A stretch of DNA of 64,000 nucleotides. Source: Osmanthus fragrans (Eukaryota > Streptophyta > Magnoliopsida > Lamiales > Oleaceae). The position numbers were made by a program, and so were the translations under genes. Below are positions 23,201-31,336 of this stretch, piece by piece. Every line of letters begins with the position of its first letter. Position 1 is the stretch's first letter. The notes below the pieces were generated by a model. That model was given only the letters and a program-made list of their open reading frames with translations. It was not told where the DNA came from and did no database searches. The stretch is taken from assembly GCA_019395295.1 (NCBI GenBank), contig CM033342.1, positions 20,964,679 to 21,028,678 of the forward strand, written 5' to 3'.

Positions 23201-23872
23201 TATACAAGCCTAACTCGACTAATTTTAATGAGCAGCACGGAGAAACAAGCTAAGCTCAAATAAATCAAAATCAGAACAAGAAAATAAGCTTCATATCTGA
23301 TCATTAAAATAATTGAAATGATCATTTTATCATAGAAGTCTTAATCTTTAACTGACACCAGATGGGATAAAATCACATTTCTTTACACATGAGAAGAAGA
23401 AAGCAATTGAAAGGGCTAAAAAACACAGGATTAAACTTACAGCGGTGAGAATGAGGGCAGCAAATGCAGTAAAGATGACCCATCGATCTTGAGCTATCAA
23501 TTCCCACATCCTTTTTAACGCCACCAAAACAGTCACAGGTTTCGCCACAATCACACCATCAACGCCCTCATTCGACAGCCTCCACCACTCCCCACCAGGC
23601 AATATATCCCGTACAAACTCAACCCATTTATTCAACCATCCTTCCTCATATCCTTTCAAGGAACCCTCTTCCTCTTCATTTACAGGGTACCCATTAACTG
23701 AAATCGATTTTATTGAATAAGGGTGATGAAATCTTCTATTCGAATTCAAAAATTGGAGTTGGGAGTTTTTGGGAGGGAAAAGGTGAATTCTATAATGGGA
23801 TTTTAACGGAATTTTTGTTTGTTGAATTGGAAATAGGAAGGGGGGATGGAGATTACACAAGGTGGAAGACAT
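8376..23872 (-). CDS. ABCB26: Half-size ABC transporter, TAP1/ABCB26-like, probably plastid-targeted
   Basis: Minus-strand gene, 18 exons: 23872-23441, 23127-23000, 22794-22752, 22297-22253, 22128-22006, 21929-21826, 21369-21315, 21226-21156, 21030-20928, 20615-20405, 16513-16440, 15925-15869, 15515-15441, 15280-15206, 15130-14849, 14773-14709, 14643-14583, 8456-8376. The exons total 2085 nt in one uninterrupted frame (694 residues), close to the roughly 700 residues I recall for Arabidopsis ABCB26. Residues 1-60 are rich in Ser, Pro and basic residues, like a chloroplast transit peptide. A single membrane domain covers about 125-400 and one nucleotide-binding domain follows: A-loop Tyr458, Walker A GLSGSGKS (484-491), Q-loop Gln532, signature LSGGQ (587-591), Walker B LLILDE (Asp611, Glu612) and switch His647. 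All catalytic residues are present, so it should dimerise and hydrolyse ATP; the substrate is unknown. Introns are GT-AG except intron 10, which reads GC-AG. Introns 10 and 17 carry copia insertions. An upstream in-frame ATG at 23977 would add 35 residues; I prefer 23872 because the transit-like sequence starts there. Confidence 0.92.
8901..9065 (+). repeat. hAT-type MITE family A, copy 1 (intron 17 of the ABC gene)
   Basis: Starts AGCCCTTGTTTGGTCCCCAT and contains the family's internal blocks CACACATTCTTCAATAAAAT and TTTTTAACCACACATT in order. The same blocks recur at 14350-14512 (reverse), 42888-43060, 46045-46232, 53586-53770 and 61685-61844. The right terminus is worn away. It lies between exon 18 and the copia insertion and is non-coding. 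Confidence 0.65.
9180..9402 (+). repeat. 5' LTR of copia element 1
   Basis: Begins TGTTGAAATCCCTGCTATGT and ends CTACAATTCACA. It is 223 bp, 14 bp longer than the 3' LTR because of one indel (near 9230). The pair is otherwise almost identical. TATATTATAAAAG near 9330 is a plausible LTR promoter TATA. Confidence 0.94.
9403..9415 (+). other. Primer binding site of copia element 1
   Basis: TGGTATCAGAGCA directly abuts the 5' LTR. It is complementary to the 3' end of initiator tRNA-Met, the standard primer of plant Ty1/copia elements. Confidence 0.9.
9433..10215 (+). pseudogene. gag remnant of copia element 1
   Basis: ATG at 9433 gives MTDTIDINKVSMTSEFHDGE, then FQLTVERLNGKNFKQWAQSI and WLVNSMKPPIGKTY, the N-terminal copia capsid pattern 'LNG.NF..W...'. 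The frame stops at about 9790. It continues in another frame as LWETKQGDRDVTEFYMDMVA, then FLAGLHRELDDVRGRILGRQ (about 10018-10080), which is the C-terminal capsid block. A CxxC-type knuckle region is not intact. It is not translatable as one protein. Confidence 0.8.
10380..11800 (+). pseudogene. Protease-integrase remnant of copia element 1
   Basis: One long frame covers most of protease and integrase. The protease active site reads INSGASDHMTG where active enzymes have DSGASDHMTG, so the catalytic Asp is changed to Asn. The GAG-pre-integrase block LLWHFRFRHPNFQYL follows, then integrase catalytic segments HNDVWGPS (Asp), FIDDHTRICWMYLL, and after a frameshift near 11400 RTDNGTEY (Asp) and HQNFCVETPQQNGVAERKNR (Glu in the final block). 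Another frameshift near 11790 leads to a linker (FGCTAFVSQK, then TIKCVLLGYSPTQKGYKCYD). Confidence 0.85.
12300..13883 (+). pseudogene. Reverse transcriptase-RNase H remnant of copia element 1
   Basis: Reverse transcriptase blocks in order are ERYKARLVAKGYTQ, LDIKNTFLNGELEDEVYI, KLEKSMYGLKQS and YVDYIILTGDN. The last should be YVDDI, so the second catalytic Asp is Tyr. RNase H blocks are TDADWVGSMEDRRSTTGYC, KKQNVIARSSAETEFR, YCDNKVVINI and TKHVEVDKHFIKEK, ending FTKGLPRAKFNDFIYKLDII. Several in-frame stops (for example near 12442, 12490, 12822 and 13566) break it. The C-terminus ends about 10 bp before the polypurine tract, as expected. Confidence 0.85.
13880..13890 (+). other. Polypurine tract of copia element 1
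   Basis: TTGAAGGGGAG immediately precedes the 3' LTR. It is the purine-rich plus-strand primer expected at this position. Confidence 0.85.
13891..14099 (+). repeat. 3' LTR of copia element 1
   Basis: Begins TGTTAAAATCCCTGCTATGT and ends CTACAATTCACA. It is 209 bp, lacking a 14-bp segment found in the 5' LTR, and is followed by the target duplication AATGA. Confidence 0.94.
14176..14209. repeat. (AT)n microsatellite
   Basis: About 17 perfect TA/AT dinucleotides in intron 17 of the ABC gene, between the copia element and exon 17. It yields spurious Ile-Tyr open frames. Probably length-polymorphic. Confidence 0.97.
14350..14512 (-). repeat. hAT-type MITE family A, copy 2 (reverse)
   Basis: GCCCCTGTTTGATAGACATT at the left and GAAAATGAGTATGAGAAATA further right match the reverse complement of the family A consensus seen best at 46045-46232. 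The right terminus is degraded (AGTCAAACAT). It lies in intron 17 next to exon 17. Confidence 0.55.
17156..17369 (-). repeat. 3' LTR of copia element 2
   Basis: On the minus strand it starts CGTTGAAATCTCTAATGATT, the terminal TG having mutated to CG, and ends CTGATTTCA. It is preceded by a purine-rich tract AAAGGGAG at 17370-17377. Confidence 0.88.
17378..18850 (-). pseudogene. Reverse transcriptase-RNase H remnant of copia element 2
   Basis: Reading from 18850 downwards: EHEIWKAIDLSKAKKPVGCK, DWYKARLVAK, IKNAFLNGELEQEGFMTLPS, CKLKKSLYGLKQSQ (reverse transcriptase), then VSTDANWTGSIDRRSTTGYV, GQNVVARNSAESEFRVVAQK, LDCDNKVAINIFFNPVQHD and FTKRLPRQKFGDFICKLDMI (RNase H to the end). The YVDD region is destroyed by frameshift. 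The similarity to element 1 (KLDIINIYD versus KLDMINIYD at the end) supports a shared lineage. Confidence 0.85.
19560..19990 (-). pseudogene. gag start of copia element 2
   Basis: Just downstream of the 5' LTR the minus strand reads MTKIPVNKKEFDETPNFETE, then SSFQLTLDKLNG and further NKLVIEEKGK-like and AWLVNSMKPTIRKTYLFLPT sequence. This parallels the gag of copia element 1 (FQLTVERLNGKNF, WLVNSMKPPIGKTYLFLPTA). Frameshifts separate the blocks and no complete gag remains. Confidence 0.65.
20001..20203 (-). repeat. 5' LTR of copia element 2
   Basis: On the minus strand it starts TGTTGAAATCCCTAATGATT and ends TTTGATTTCA. It is followed by TAGTATGAGATCT, a mutated form of the TGGTATCAGAGC primer site. 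Compared with the 3' LTR there are numerous substitutions and several small indels. Confidence 0.88.
20405..20406 (-). promoter_or_regulatory. Non-canonical GC donor splice site, intron 10 of the ABC gene
   Basis: Exon 10 must end GCAAAAG to keep frame with exon 11 (codon GGA split 1+2, giving AKGSKLKRLM). The intron then begins GCATGC rather than GT. No alternative GT nearby preserves the conserved junction. The acceptor is a normal CTGCAG at 16514. This intron also hosts copia element 2. Confidence 0.7.
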
Positions 23873-24104
23873 TGTAGGAATTTGAACGAGAAATTGTGAT
23901 AACTGGAGAAAGTAAAGATGGAATGTTTTTGTTCTGTATTTTTCTGGTTGAGGAATGAGCGAGTTGTCACCACTCATTCAACGAAGAGTCTGGGGAGGAA
24001 GGTGTTGGCAATGGAGCTCAAGTCCTAACACGTTCAGATTAGTTGCTTATTTTAACGTTATATTTACTTTTTGAGAAATGAGTAAATGATTTTTTAAAAA
24101 AATT

Positions 24105-24362
24105 GGTTAAATTTACCAATAGTCACTCAATTTCATACTTAGCATCATATTGACTACTCAATTTGATTTTTTTTCATCATAATCACTCAACTTCATAATT
24201 AGTATAGCAATGGCTACTCAATTTAATTTTGTTTCACCATGACCACCCAATTTTATACTTAATTTCAGTTAAGTCACTTGATAACTTTATTTAATATAAT
24301 CAAATTGGATGGTTAATGTGAAATTAAGTATGAAGTTGAATGGTCATTGATAGATTTAACCC
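24105..24362. mobile_element. Foldback/MITE element, family C, short copy
   Basis: Inverted termini of about 37 bp: GGTTAAATTTACCAATAGTC at the left and, reversed, GGGTTAAATCTATCAATGAC at the right, continuing with CACTCAATTTCATACTTA versus CATTCAACTTCATACTTA. The 258-bp element is filled with imperfect copies of 'CACTCAACTTCAT'-type motifs. A larger relative with matching ends lies at 59907-60752. Non-coding. Confidence 0.75.
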
Positions 24363-25857
24363 TTTAAAAATATGATCCTCTCTACATTTTTTTTTTTTTT
24401 TTTGGCTCTTATTCTTCTTATTCTTACCCTTCCCAATAGTTTTATAACATAATAACAATAAGAAGAATTTCACCCAAAATAGAGAGAAAAATGAAATCAA
24501 AAGTATATAAAATTCACAGATTTTGGACAGCATTACAGATGTGATCAAATGTTGATATCTCAAGGCACTGTAATTTGATCATTACAAAATTTAGACAGCA
24601 AATTCTTAACTCATTTTTCTTCAAATTCAATGTTTATGATCAATATTCAATGGTTCGTCTTGCAAGAAATCAATATGTGAAATTAGCAAGTCTTGAATTA
24701 ACTTTAGATTGTGAATTTTTGGAAAACAATGAAATTTTTCAGATTTATTTTTTTAAAGAATTTGAGACTACTCAAATTTATTTAAATTTATCGAATTCAA
24801 GTATTACTTTCATGAAATTATTATTTTCGTATTCCAAGTGAGTCTATACTTACAATTTTTTATGATAATTGTTGTCACGGTCTCAAGTCTTTCAAATATT
24901 AGCAGATGTTACCATAACCTTTCAATTGTTGCCCTCGTGGCCACAACCTTTCAAGTGTATACGGTTGGAGGACAAATTGATTATTTTCATCCATACGGTT
25001 CGTTAAGATTCGTTCATTCTTTTTTTCTGATGAATGGCTTGAACCCGAGTCTCGCAAATGTTAAATATACTTTTATTCTTTCTAGTTGATCAAAAAATTA
25101 AGTTTGACCACATTTTTAATTTTTTTTAAAATGGCAAAATAGCAACTTTCTATTTATCACATTAAACAATTAAAATAATTAAATGAAAAAACCAAAAATG
25201 AAATAAAAGAAAAGAAATTATTATCTTCTTCATTCACCCCAGCCCCAAACCATCCCAAACAAAACTAAAATCCTACGTTGGTGGCGACATCAAAATCCTC
25301 AGTGTCGATTTTAGTGCTTGTTTAAAAAGCTGGAGTTCGAAGCTCCCATCATAGAATCTGAGGGTTACCCGAATGAGTTCTCTTGTTGATTGTCAAAAGC
25401 CTGGTGCCATTCACTTATATTTGCACTGAATTGGAATGTGATGAAGAAGGAAAAAAATCATCATTCCTAAAGTGTTCCCGTGGATTGTTGGATTGCTTTT
25501 GGGACACTCCATTTGAGCTGTCTTTTGGAGAAGTACAGTGCATGTATGGATGTTTGGTAAAAAATTTCAAGCGTCCGGGATTGTTTACAAGTAATAATTG
25601 TGATGAGATAGTGTATTGTCTCTCAAGGAATAAATTTCAATTCAAGTTTACTAGTTATATATAAAATTTGAATTATATAAGTAAAAGAGAGATTTTGATT
25701 TGATTTTATGCTAAATTATCCAAGAAAGCAATAAAAAGTGTTTTTGTATCAAATTATGGATGATTTTATTAGATTTCTAATTCGCATATTGCAATATATT
25801 CCAATTCATGATTTGTAATTAGTCATATTCCTGCATTCTTGATAATTGATAAAGTTT
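24363..25857. other. Intergenic spacer without recognisable genes
   Basis: A/T-rich. It has short imperfect repeats of a CAACCTTTCAA motif around 24870-24960. Open frames of 80-93 codons (24575-25664) lack recognisable motifs and have low-complexity composition. A 'GAGTTCGAAGCTCC' string near 25335 resembles a Pol III B box but has no convincing A box. Confidence 0.4.
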
Positions 25858-26409
25858 GGGAATGACAATTTAACCCACCTCGACGAGTTGGCGGGGAAGG
25901 GGGAGGCATCCTCACCACGAACCCTCCCCGTGAAGGAAAAAAAAATTAAAAATAGAATTTTGATAAATTGTTAGTTTTAAAATATTATTGAATATATTTA
26001 CAATTTTATAACATGTTTCTAATCCAACAATTATATTATACAATTGTCAATTTAAAATTTTACATAACTAACAATTGTTTTATATAATTTAGAAATCCGA
26101 TCATTCAATCTTTTTATCATAATTAAATTTTATAATTTAGAGTTCTAAATCATGATAGTTAAATAAATATTCTTTACTTTTGAAATATTTATACAAATGA
26201 ATCAAATCAAGTTTATAATAACTTGATCGAAAAAATTTAAAATATATGGAATGACATTTTCATTTTGGGTTAAAAGTTGAACTTTGAATAATAACATAAT
26301 TTGAATTTAAAATAATAATAATAATAAATTTAAACGGTGCAACAATTGAGGCAAATTCCCGCCCCGCCCCACCCCACCCCGCCCCCGGACCCGTCTTGTT
26401 GTCATCCCT
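25858..26409. mobile_element. Candidate non-autonomous DNA transposon with GC-rich subtermini
   Basis: The left end GGGAATGACAA and right end TTGTTGTCATCCCT form inverted termini. Just inside each is a G-rich or C-rich tract (GGCGGGGAAGGGGGAGG at the left, CCCGCCCCGCCCCACCCC at the right) on otherwise A/T-rich DNA. This layout is common in plant hAT-type MITEs. I could not define an exact target duplication, so the boundaries are approximate. Confidence 0.5.
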
Positions 26410-27130
26410 AATAGAGTTAATGCATTTAATTTTTTCAAGATAAATTAATTATATCCTAACCACGACTCAAGACTATTCCTAGAACAAATTCAAATGATTC
26501 TAATGCATTAAATTTTATATTATCTATATGTGTGCACATGTGATAAATGTTGTTCTTACATTCTATCACACATATGTTAATTTTGTCACATTCTAAATTT
26601 ATTGTAAGTCTCTCAACAATACAACAAGCAATTAATAATCTAATTGATGCTCAAACAATTAATTAATTCAATAGGTATGCAAAATTTATCAAGAAACTCA
26701 AGAAACTAAACTTCTAGTCATGAATTAAAATAAATAAACAATGAGGTTCATTTTTATTCAATACAAAAACCGATCTAGCCAGCATGCTTTTAAAATAAAT
26801 TATAAGAATAATAATGAAAAATTATCACTCGGATCATGAAAGAATATAAGAAATCTCGTTCTTCAATTTCAAGGCTAAATTCTTCAAAATTTTGACGTAA
26901 TTTGCTTCAATTCCTTGCTAGTGTTTGATATTCTCTCTCAAAAGCGATTAATTGGCCTCTTGTTCTCGATGGATTTTATGATATTTTTGTGTATCTAGAG
27001 ATTAGAGAGAGTTTTCCTATATATATATTGTTGAGTTTTGTATTTATAAGAGTCCAAAAATCAAGCCAAAAGCGTGAAAATTTTGATTGGAATTAAAATT
27101 TTGATTGGAATTAAAATTTTGAACTAAAAT
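26410..27130. other. Spacer, unclassified
   Basis: No coding sequence recognised. The block around 26930-27060 has a TATATATATA string followed by TATTTATAAGAG, which could be a decayed LTR promoter, but no paired repeat was found in the window. Confidence 0.35.
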
Positions 27131-27300
27131 TTTGCACACGAAATCCCTTCAATAACTCGGTGCACACCAATTGAGCCAAATGGCTTCGATCACGAAAATT
27201 TATGTCTCATGAAATTAAATTTTGCACACGAAATCCCTACAATAACTCGGTGCACACCAATTGAGCCAAATGGCTTCGATCACGAAAATTTATGTCTCAT
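27131..27300. repeat. 90-bp tandem duplication
   Basis: A unit starting TTTGCACACGAAATCCC occurs at 27131-27220 and again at 27221-27300. The shared 80 bp differ at one position only by eye, so the duplication is recent. It contains CAATAACTCGGTGCACACC and GCCAAATGGCTTCGATCACG. No coding potential or recognised family. Confidence 0.9.
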
Positions 27301-27591
27301 GCGCGCCTGAATTGCCCCCGCGCAGGTTTACGACATTTCATCCCTTATTAGCATTTGGTATTTTGATCATAAATTTTTCTCCCAGTATCCAATTGAAATG
27401 ATTCAAAATGTGTTGGAAAGATAACTCAAATGGGTTACAATTATTTTAGAAATACAAAATTTTCAATTCGCACACTTGGTACATGAAAAATGGATCTCAA
27501 TCTGAGGCTGAAAATTCGAAGCATAACTTTTTTTTTGTTAGAAATTGATTTGTAAATAATTTAGTACTCATGGTCTAATTCAAATAATATA

Positions 27592-29115
27592 TGATAAGTG
27601 CGGGTTTTACACTTATTTAGACCTTTAAACTTCGATAGTTGTTAGGTTTTAATTGTAATTTATTGCTTAATTTCGTCATTTTTTATTTTGTAGGCGAATA
27701 CCCGAGTGGATTGATTATCGGAAGGAATTTATGCGAGAAAAGAGCCAAATGTATTGAAAATACAATTATCCAAAGTTTGGTACAAGATTACCACTTTGAG
27801 GTGAAAGAATTGTGGCTTGAAAGTGGTGAAAAATGGTGCAAAACAGAAAATTTCAGCATAGCTAGCGCCATGGTGCCGGAATTGGGCGCCAGAAAAACAG
27901 AAAACGAGCAAAGTCTGGTGTCCGGCCACCCGGTAATGCGAGAAACTCGATTTTTGCACTCTTTTTCGGCCCATTTCGACTCCAACCCATCTCCAATCTT
28001 CAACACAATATAAATACAAGTCTTTGAGCTCATTTCTAGGGCAAGAAAAGAGGGGGGAGCCGACTAAAAATAGAGAGAAATCTAGGAGCTCTCTCCTTCA
28101 ACAACAATGGTGATTTTGAGAAGAAGAAGAAGAAGAAGATGAAGGCTCCTTGACATTGAAAATTCCATCCATTCTTCTCTTTCAATAAGCTTTTTCTTTC
28201 CTTCAATCTCGTTTTCATTTATGTATTTTATTATTTTGTTGGTTATTTATGTATTTTTCATGAATAGCTAAACCTAGTGTGATTAGGGGTGATTTTTACC
28301 CCTAAAATGATTTTCAATTGTTTTTGTGCTATATTGTTCTCAAGATTGATGTGTTTAATCTATAGTGTTTAATATTTATATTGTTCTTTTTTATTGTTTG
28401 GGTTGACAACTAGATGATTGAGTTGATACAATTAATGCTATTTTAGGATTTATAGTACGTAATCGCTATTTATTCTAAAACCTAGTAGCAAGTACATTTC
28501 AATTGATCGTAGTACGTAATCGCTATTCGATTGAATGTATGTGGATTAACACTTAAGTTAGTAAACCGAGTTTGCGCTTAATTCAATTCAACTCTCTCGT
28601 TTTAATTTTTTGTTAAATTAAATCTAGCGAGTTTATCCTAGGTTGTTTAATGAATAGGGTTGGGTAGAGAGCTTGTTTTATTCAACTAAAATGTAAGAAG
28701 AGTTTGAGTTAATTGAACTTTTAATTATTCTCGAATTGTTGTTGATCTTGAGAACGAAAATCTCTTGCGAACATTGATAAGTAAATCATTCTAACAGTGA
28801 AGAATATCTCTCAATCACATTCCCATTACTTTGTTTCCTTTTTATTCTCGTTTTTTCTATTTTGCATTTATTGCTTCCTTAGTTTAATGAACTAAAACTC
28901 CCTCCCCCCTGTTAACTTATTTGCTTATTTTACTTTTTACGTTGCAATTGATGAAATTGAAACAATCATCTGCGGGAATGACTCTTACTTGTCACATTAC
29001 TACTTGAACGACAAATTTTAGAGAAGTAAGGAATATTAACTTGGTACACTTTTGAAAGTTATCAATTTTGGTTCCGTTGTCGGGACTTAATTTAGTATCT
29101 TTCCGAGGCGTATCA
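27592..29115 (+). repeat. 5' LTR of the Athila-like element
   Basis: Starts TGATAAGTGCGGGTTTTACA and matches 31337-32833 throughout. It includes a TATAAATACAAG promoter-like sequence near 28009, followed by a region rich in AAGAAGA. The 124-codon open frame inside it is present only in broken form in the 3' copy and is not a gene. Confidence 0.92.
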
Positions 29116-29140
29116 ATTTTGGCGTCGTGTCACCGGAGAT
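29116..29140 (+). other. Primer binding site region of the Athila-like element
   Basis: ATTTTGGCGTCGTGTCACCG follows the 5' LTR. It is a mutated form of the TTTTGGCGCCGTTGCCGGGG sequence usually found at this place in Athila-type elements and attributed to tRNA-Asp priming. Confidence 0.6.
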
Positions 29141-29279
29141 TGTTCTATCAATTTTGTTAATTGCAATATTTTCTTTTTATTTCTATTATCTTTATTTTTG
29201 TGTTTTTCTTGGTCACTTAGGTTGTGAGCGAGCTAAACGAATACATCACACCACAATCTAAGTTTAAGAGAAGAGACTT

Positions 29280-30245
29280 TGGTTGAGCAAGTTTGTGAAA
29301 TGGGAGTAACTTCTCAAATTGAACGTCAATTGTTCGATCTTACAACTCTTCTACTTCAAGTGGACCTTCAAAGAATTCAACAAGAAGAAGTGTGCAAGAT
29401 TTGTTCATGTGATGGACATCCTAATGTTTCATGCCCGACACTACAACAGAGACAAGGGTATGATCCATATTGTAACACATATAATCCTGGATTGATGGAT
29501 CATCCTAGTCTTTGTTATGGAGGAAATCACTTCTTAGCTCCACAAGCACAGTTAAATCATCCATTGCGTTTCAATCAACAAGATCAACCACAATACTTTC
29601 AACCTAGTCAACAAACTCCACTTCAAAGTTCAAATACGTCTCTTAAAAATATGGTTAAGTACTTGGCTTCTAGCTATGCAATTCCAACAAGAGACTAAAA
29701 CCTCAATCAAAAACTTGGAGTCACAAGTGAGTTAGTTGGCTAGCATGGTGGATAAAATTGAGGCTCAAAGATTTGAACAACTTCTTTCTCAAGCATTCAA
29801 CCCGGAGGAAAGTGTTAGTGTTGAGACACTAAGAAGTGAGAAGAGTTTAGAGATGGAAGATCATGTTGAGGAACCACCGCAAGAGAAAAACTTGGCTTGT
29901 GAGAGTATTGTGGAAACCATGGCATCACTTGAGCCATTACCGAGTAATCCACCAATGTATAATTTCTCCTATATTATTCTTCCAATAGCTAATAAGAAAT
30001 TTTTACCTTTAGCGATGCAGGCTCCCAATGTTGAATTCAAACTTTTTCCTAAGCACTTGAAGTATATGGACTTGCGAGATAGGAAGAAACTACCCGAGAT
30101 AGTTGCAAGAAACCTCACAACACTCCACAACCAACTTAGGGGAGTACTTGAACCCCTTGCCCTTATTCTTTCATGTTTTATTGTTGAGGGCTTTGTACAA
30201 ATTAATTTTGGCGATGAAGATGTATGCTTGTTTTGGACGGTTTGA
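29280..30245 (+). pseudogene. Athila-type gag C-terminus and pol leader remnant
   Basis: Two frames carry most of it. The first (29279-29698) reads CKICSCDGHPNVSCPTLQ, then YDPYCNTYNPGLMDHPSLCY, the cysteine motif and 'YDP.SNTYNPGWR.HPN..Y' block of Athila gag. The second (29736-30245) reads LASMVDKIEAQRFEQLLSQA, then SVSVETLRSEKSLE (normally 'AVTLRSGK'), then FKLFPKHLKYMDL and RKKLPEIVARNL, which in intact elements lead from protease to reverse transcriptase. The retropepsin and reverse transcriptase are absent. The N-terminal gag is also missing. Confidence 0.8.
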
Positions 30246-31336
30246 TAGTTTTGCCATTATGCTTTTAGTTGTTGCATTGCTTTGATTTATGGAGTGCGGA
30301 CATGAATGTTATATGTTGTTTATTTTCATCAACTTATTCCATGTTTGACTATCTATTAATCACTTGAGTCATGATTCGTCACACGCACTTGTTGGTGGCA
30401 CATAAGATTGTTAGTGAACTTAAATGACCATATTGTTAACATTTCTTCAATCACTACCAATGAAAGGATAAGTTTGGGGGTGGTTAAGCCGGTGAAGGAA
30501 ATTATTTAGAAATGTATTAATTCCTTGCTCAAATGATTTATTTTGTGGAGTGTTCTTGAACTTCAAATAAAAAGTTGGATGTTGCTTTTATCACAATCGA
30601 AAGAGAAAAAAATGTCTGTAGAAAAAAGTTGTCTACCTGAAGGAGTGTGAGTCTGTATTGAGTAATCCAGCCCTATGCATCACAATGTGTAGGAGACGAT
30701 CTACCAATGAAGAAGGCTACCCTTAAGGAACAGAGCGTGAACTACTTACATTGGAAAAAAAATGAGACAAAAGAAAAGGGATGCTATAAGCATCATTGGT
30801 TGATTTTGTTGAAAGATTGGTGATTGTGCGTGATTTGCCTAATAAAAGTTTGTAGTTTTAGCACTTTAAGTTTTTATGGTGAATTAATACACGACTAGAT
30901 GGTTTAATTTACCAGTTCGATCCAACCAAATTTGAGAGGGAAAGATTGAGTGATTTGAAAGAAACCTTAAGTTTTTGACACCTTGGGCTATAGTGAAAAT
31001 ATCAAGTTTGGGGGAGTGCCCAATCCCACGAGCGAGATAAAAAAATTTGACCATTTTCAGGGTCGAAACACCACCAACTTGTGCATTGTGATGAATTGGA
31101 CTGACTACACACACACACGAGTCAAACATGGTGTAAGTTAAAAAAGTGTTGTTGTAGCATTTTTGTGTACGTTTCATAAGTTATTAACATATGTGAGAAT
31201 TGAAGCAATGTGGCAAACTATCTAACTTTTGAATTTTTTGTTATTATAGTATTATCTTTTGATTCTAATTTGTGTGTGTGCATACTTGTTTTTATAGCTT
31301 TGTTCGAGGACTAACAAAGATTTAAGTTTGGGGGTG
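30246..31336 (+). other. Non-coding internal tail of the Athila-like element
   Basis: About 1.1 kb between the last recognisable coding block and the 3' LTR has no pol similarity. It ends AAGTTTGGGGGTG just before the 3' LTR, a polypurine tract. The phrase AGTTTGGGGG also occurs at about 30470 and 31007, as is typical of the long untranslated tail in this group. Confidence 0.65.

Noticed and set aside
23873..23977. Upstream in-frame ATG of the ABC transporter gene
   Set aside because: It would add 35 residues with no transit-peptide character before the typical plastid-type start MSSTLCNLHPPFL. Kept as an alternative only.
27639..28013. 124-codon ORF in the Athila 5' LTR
   Set aside because: The equivalent part of the 3' LTR (31384-31686) is frame-broken and the region is LTR sequence. 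No domain.
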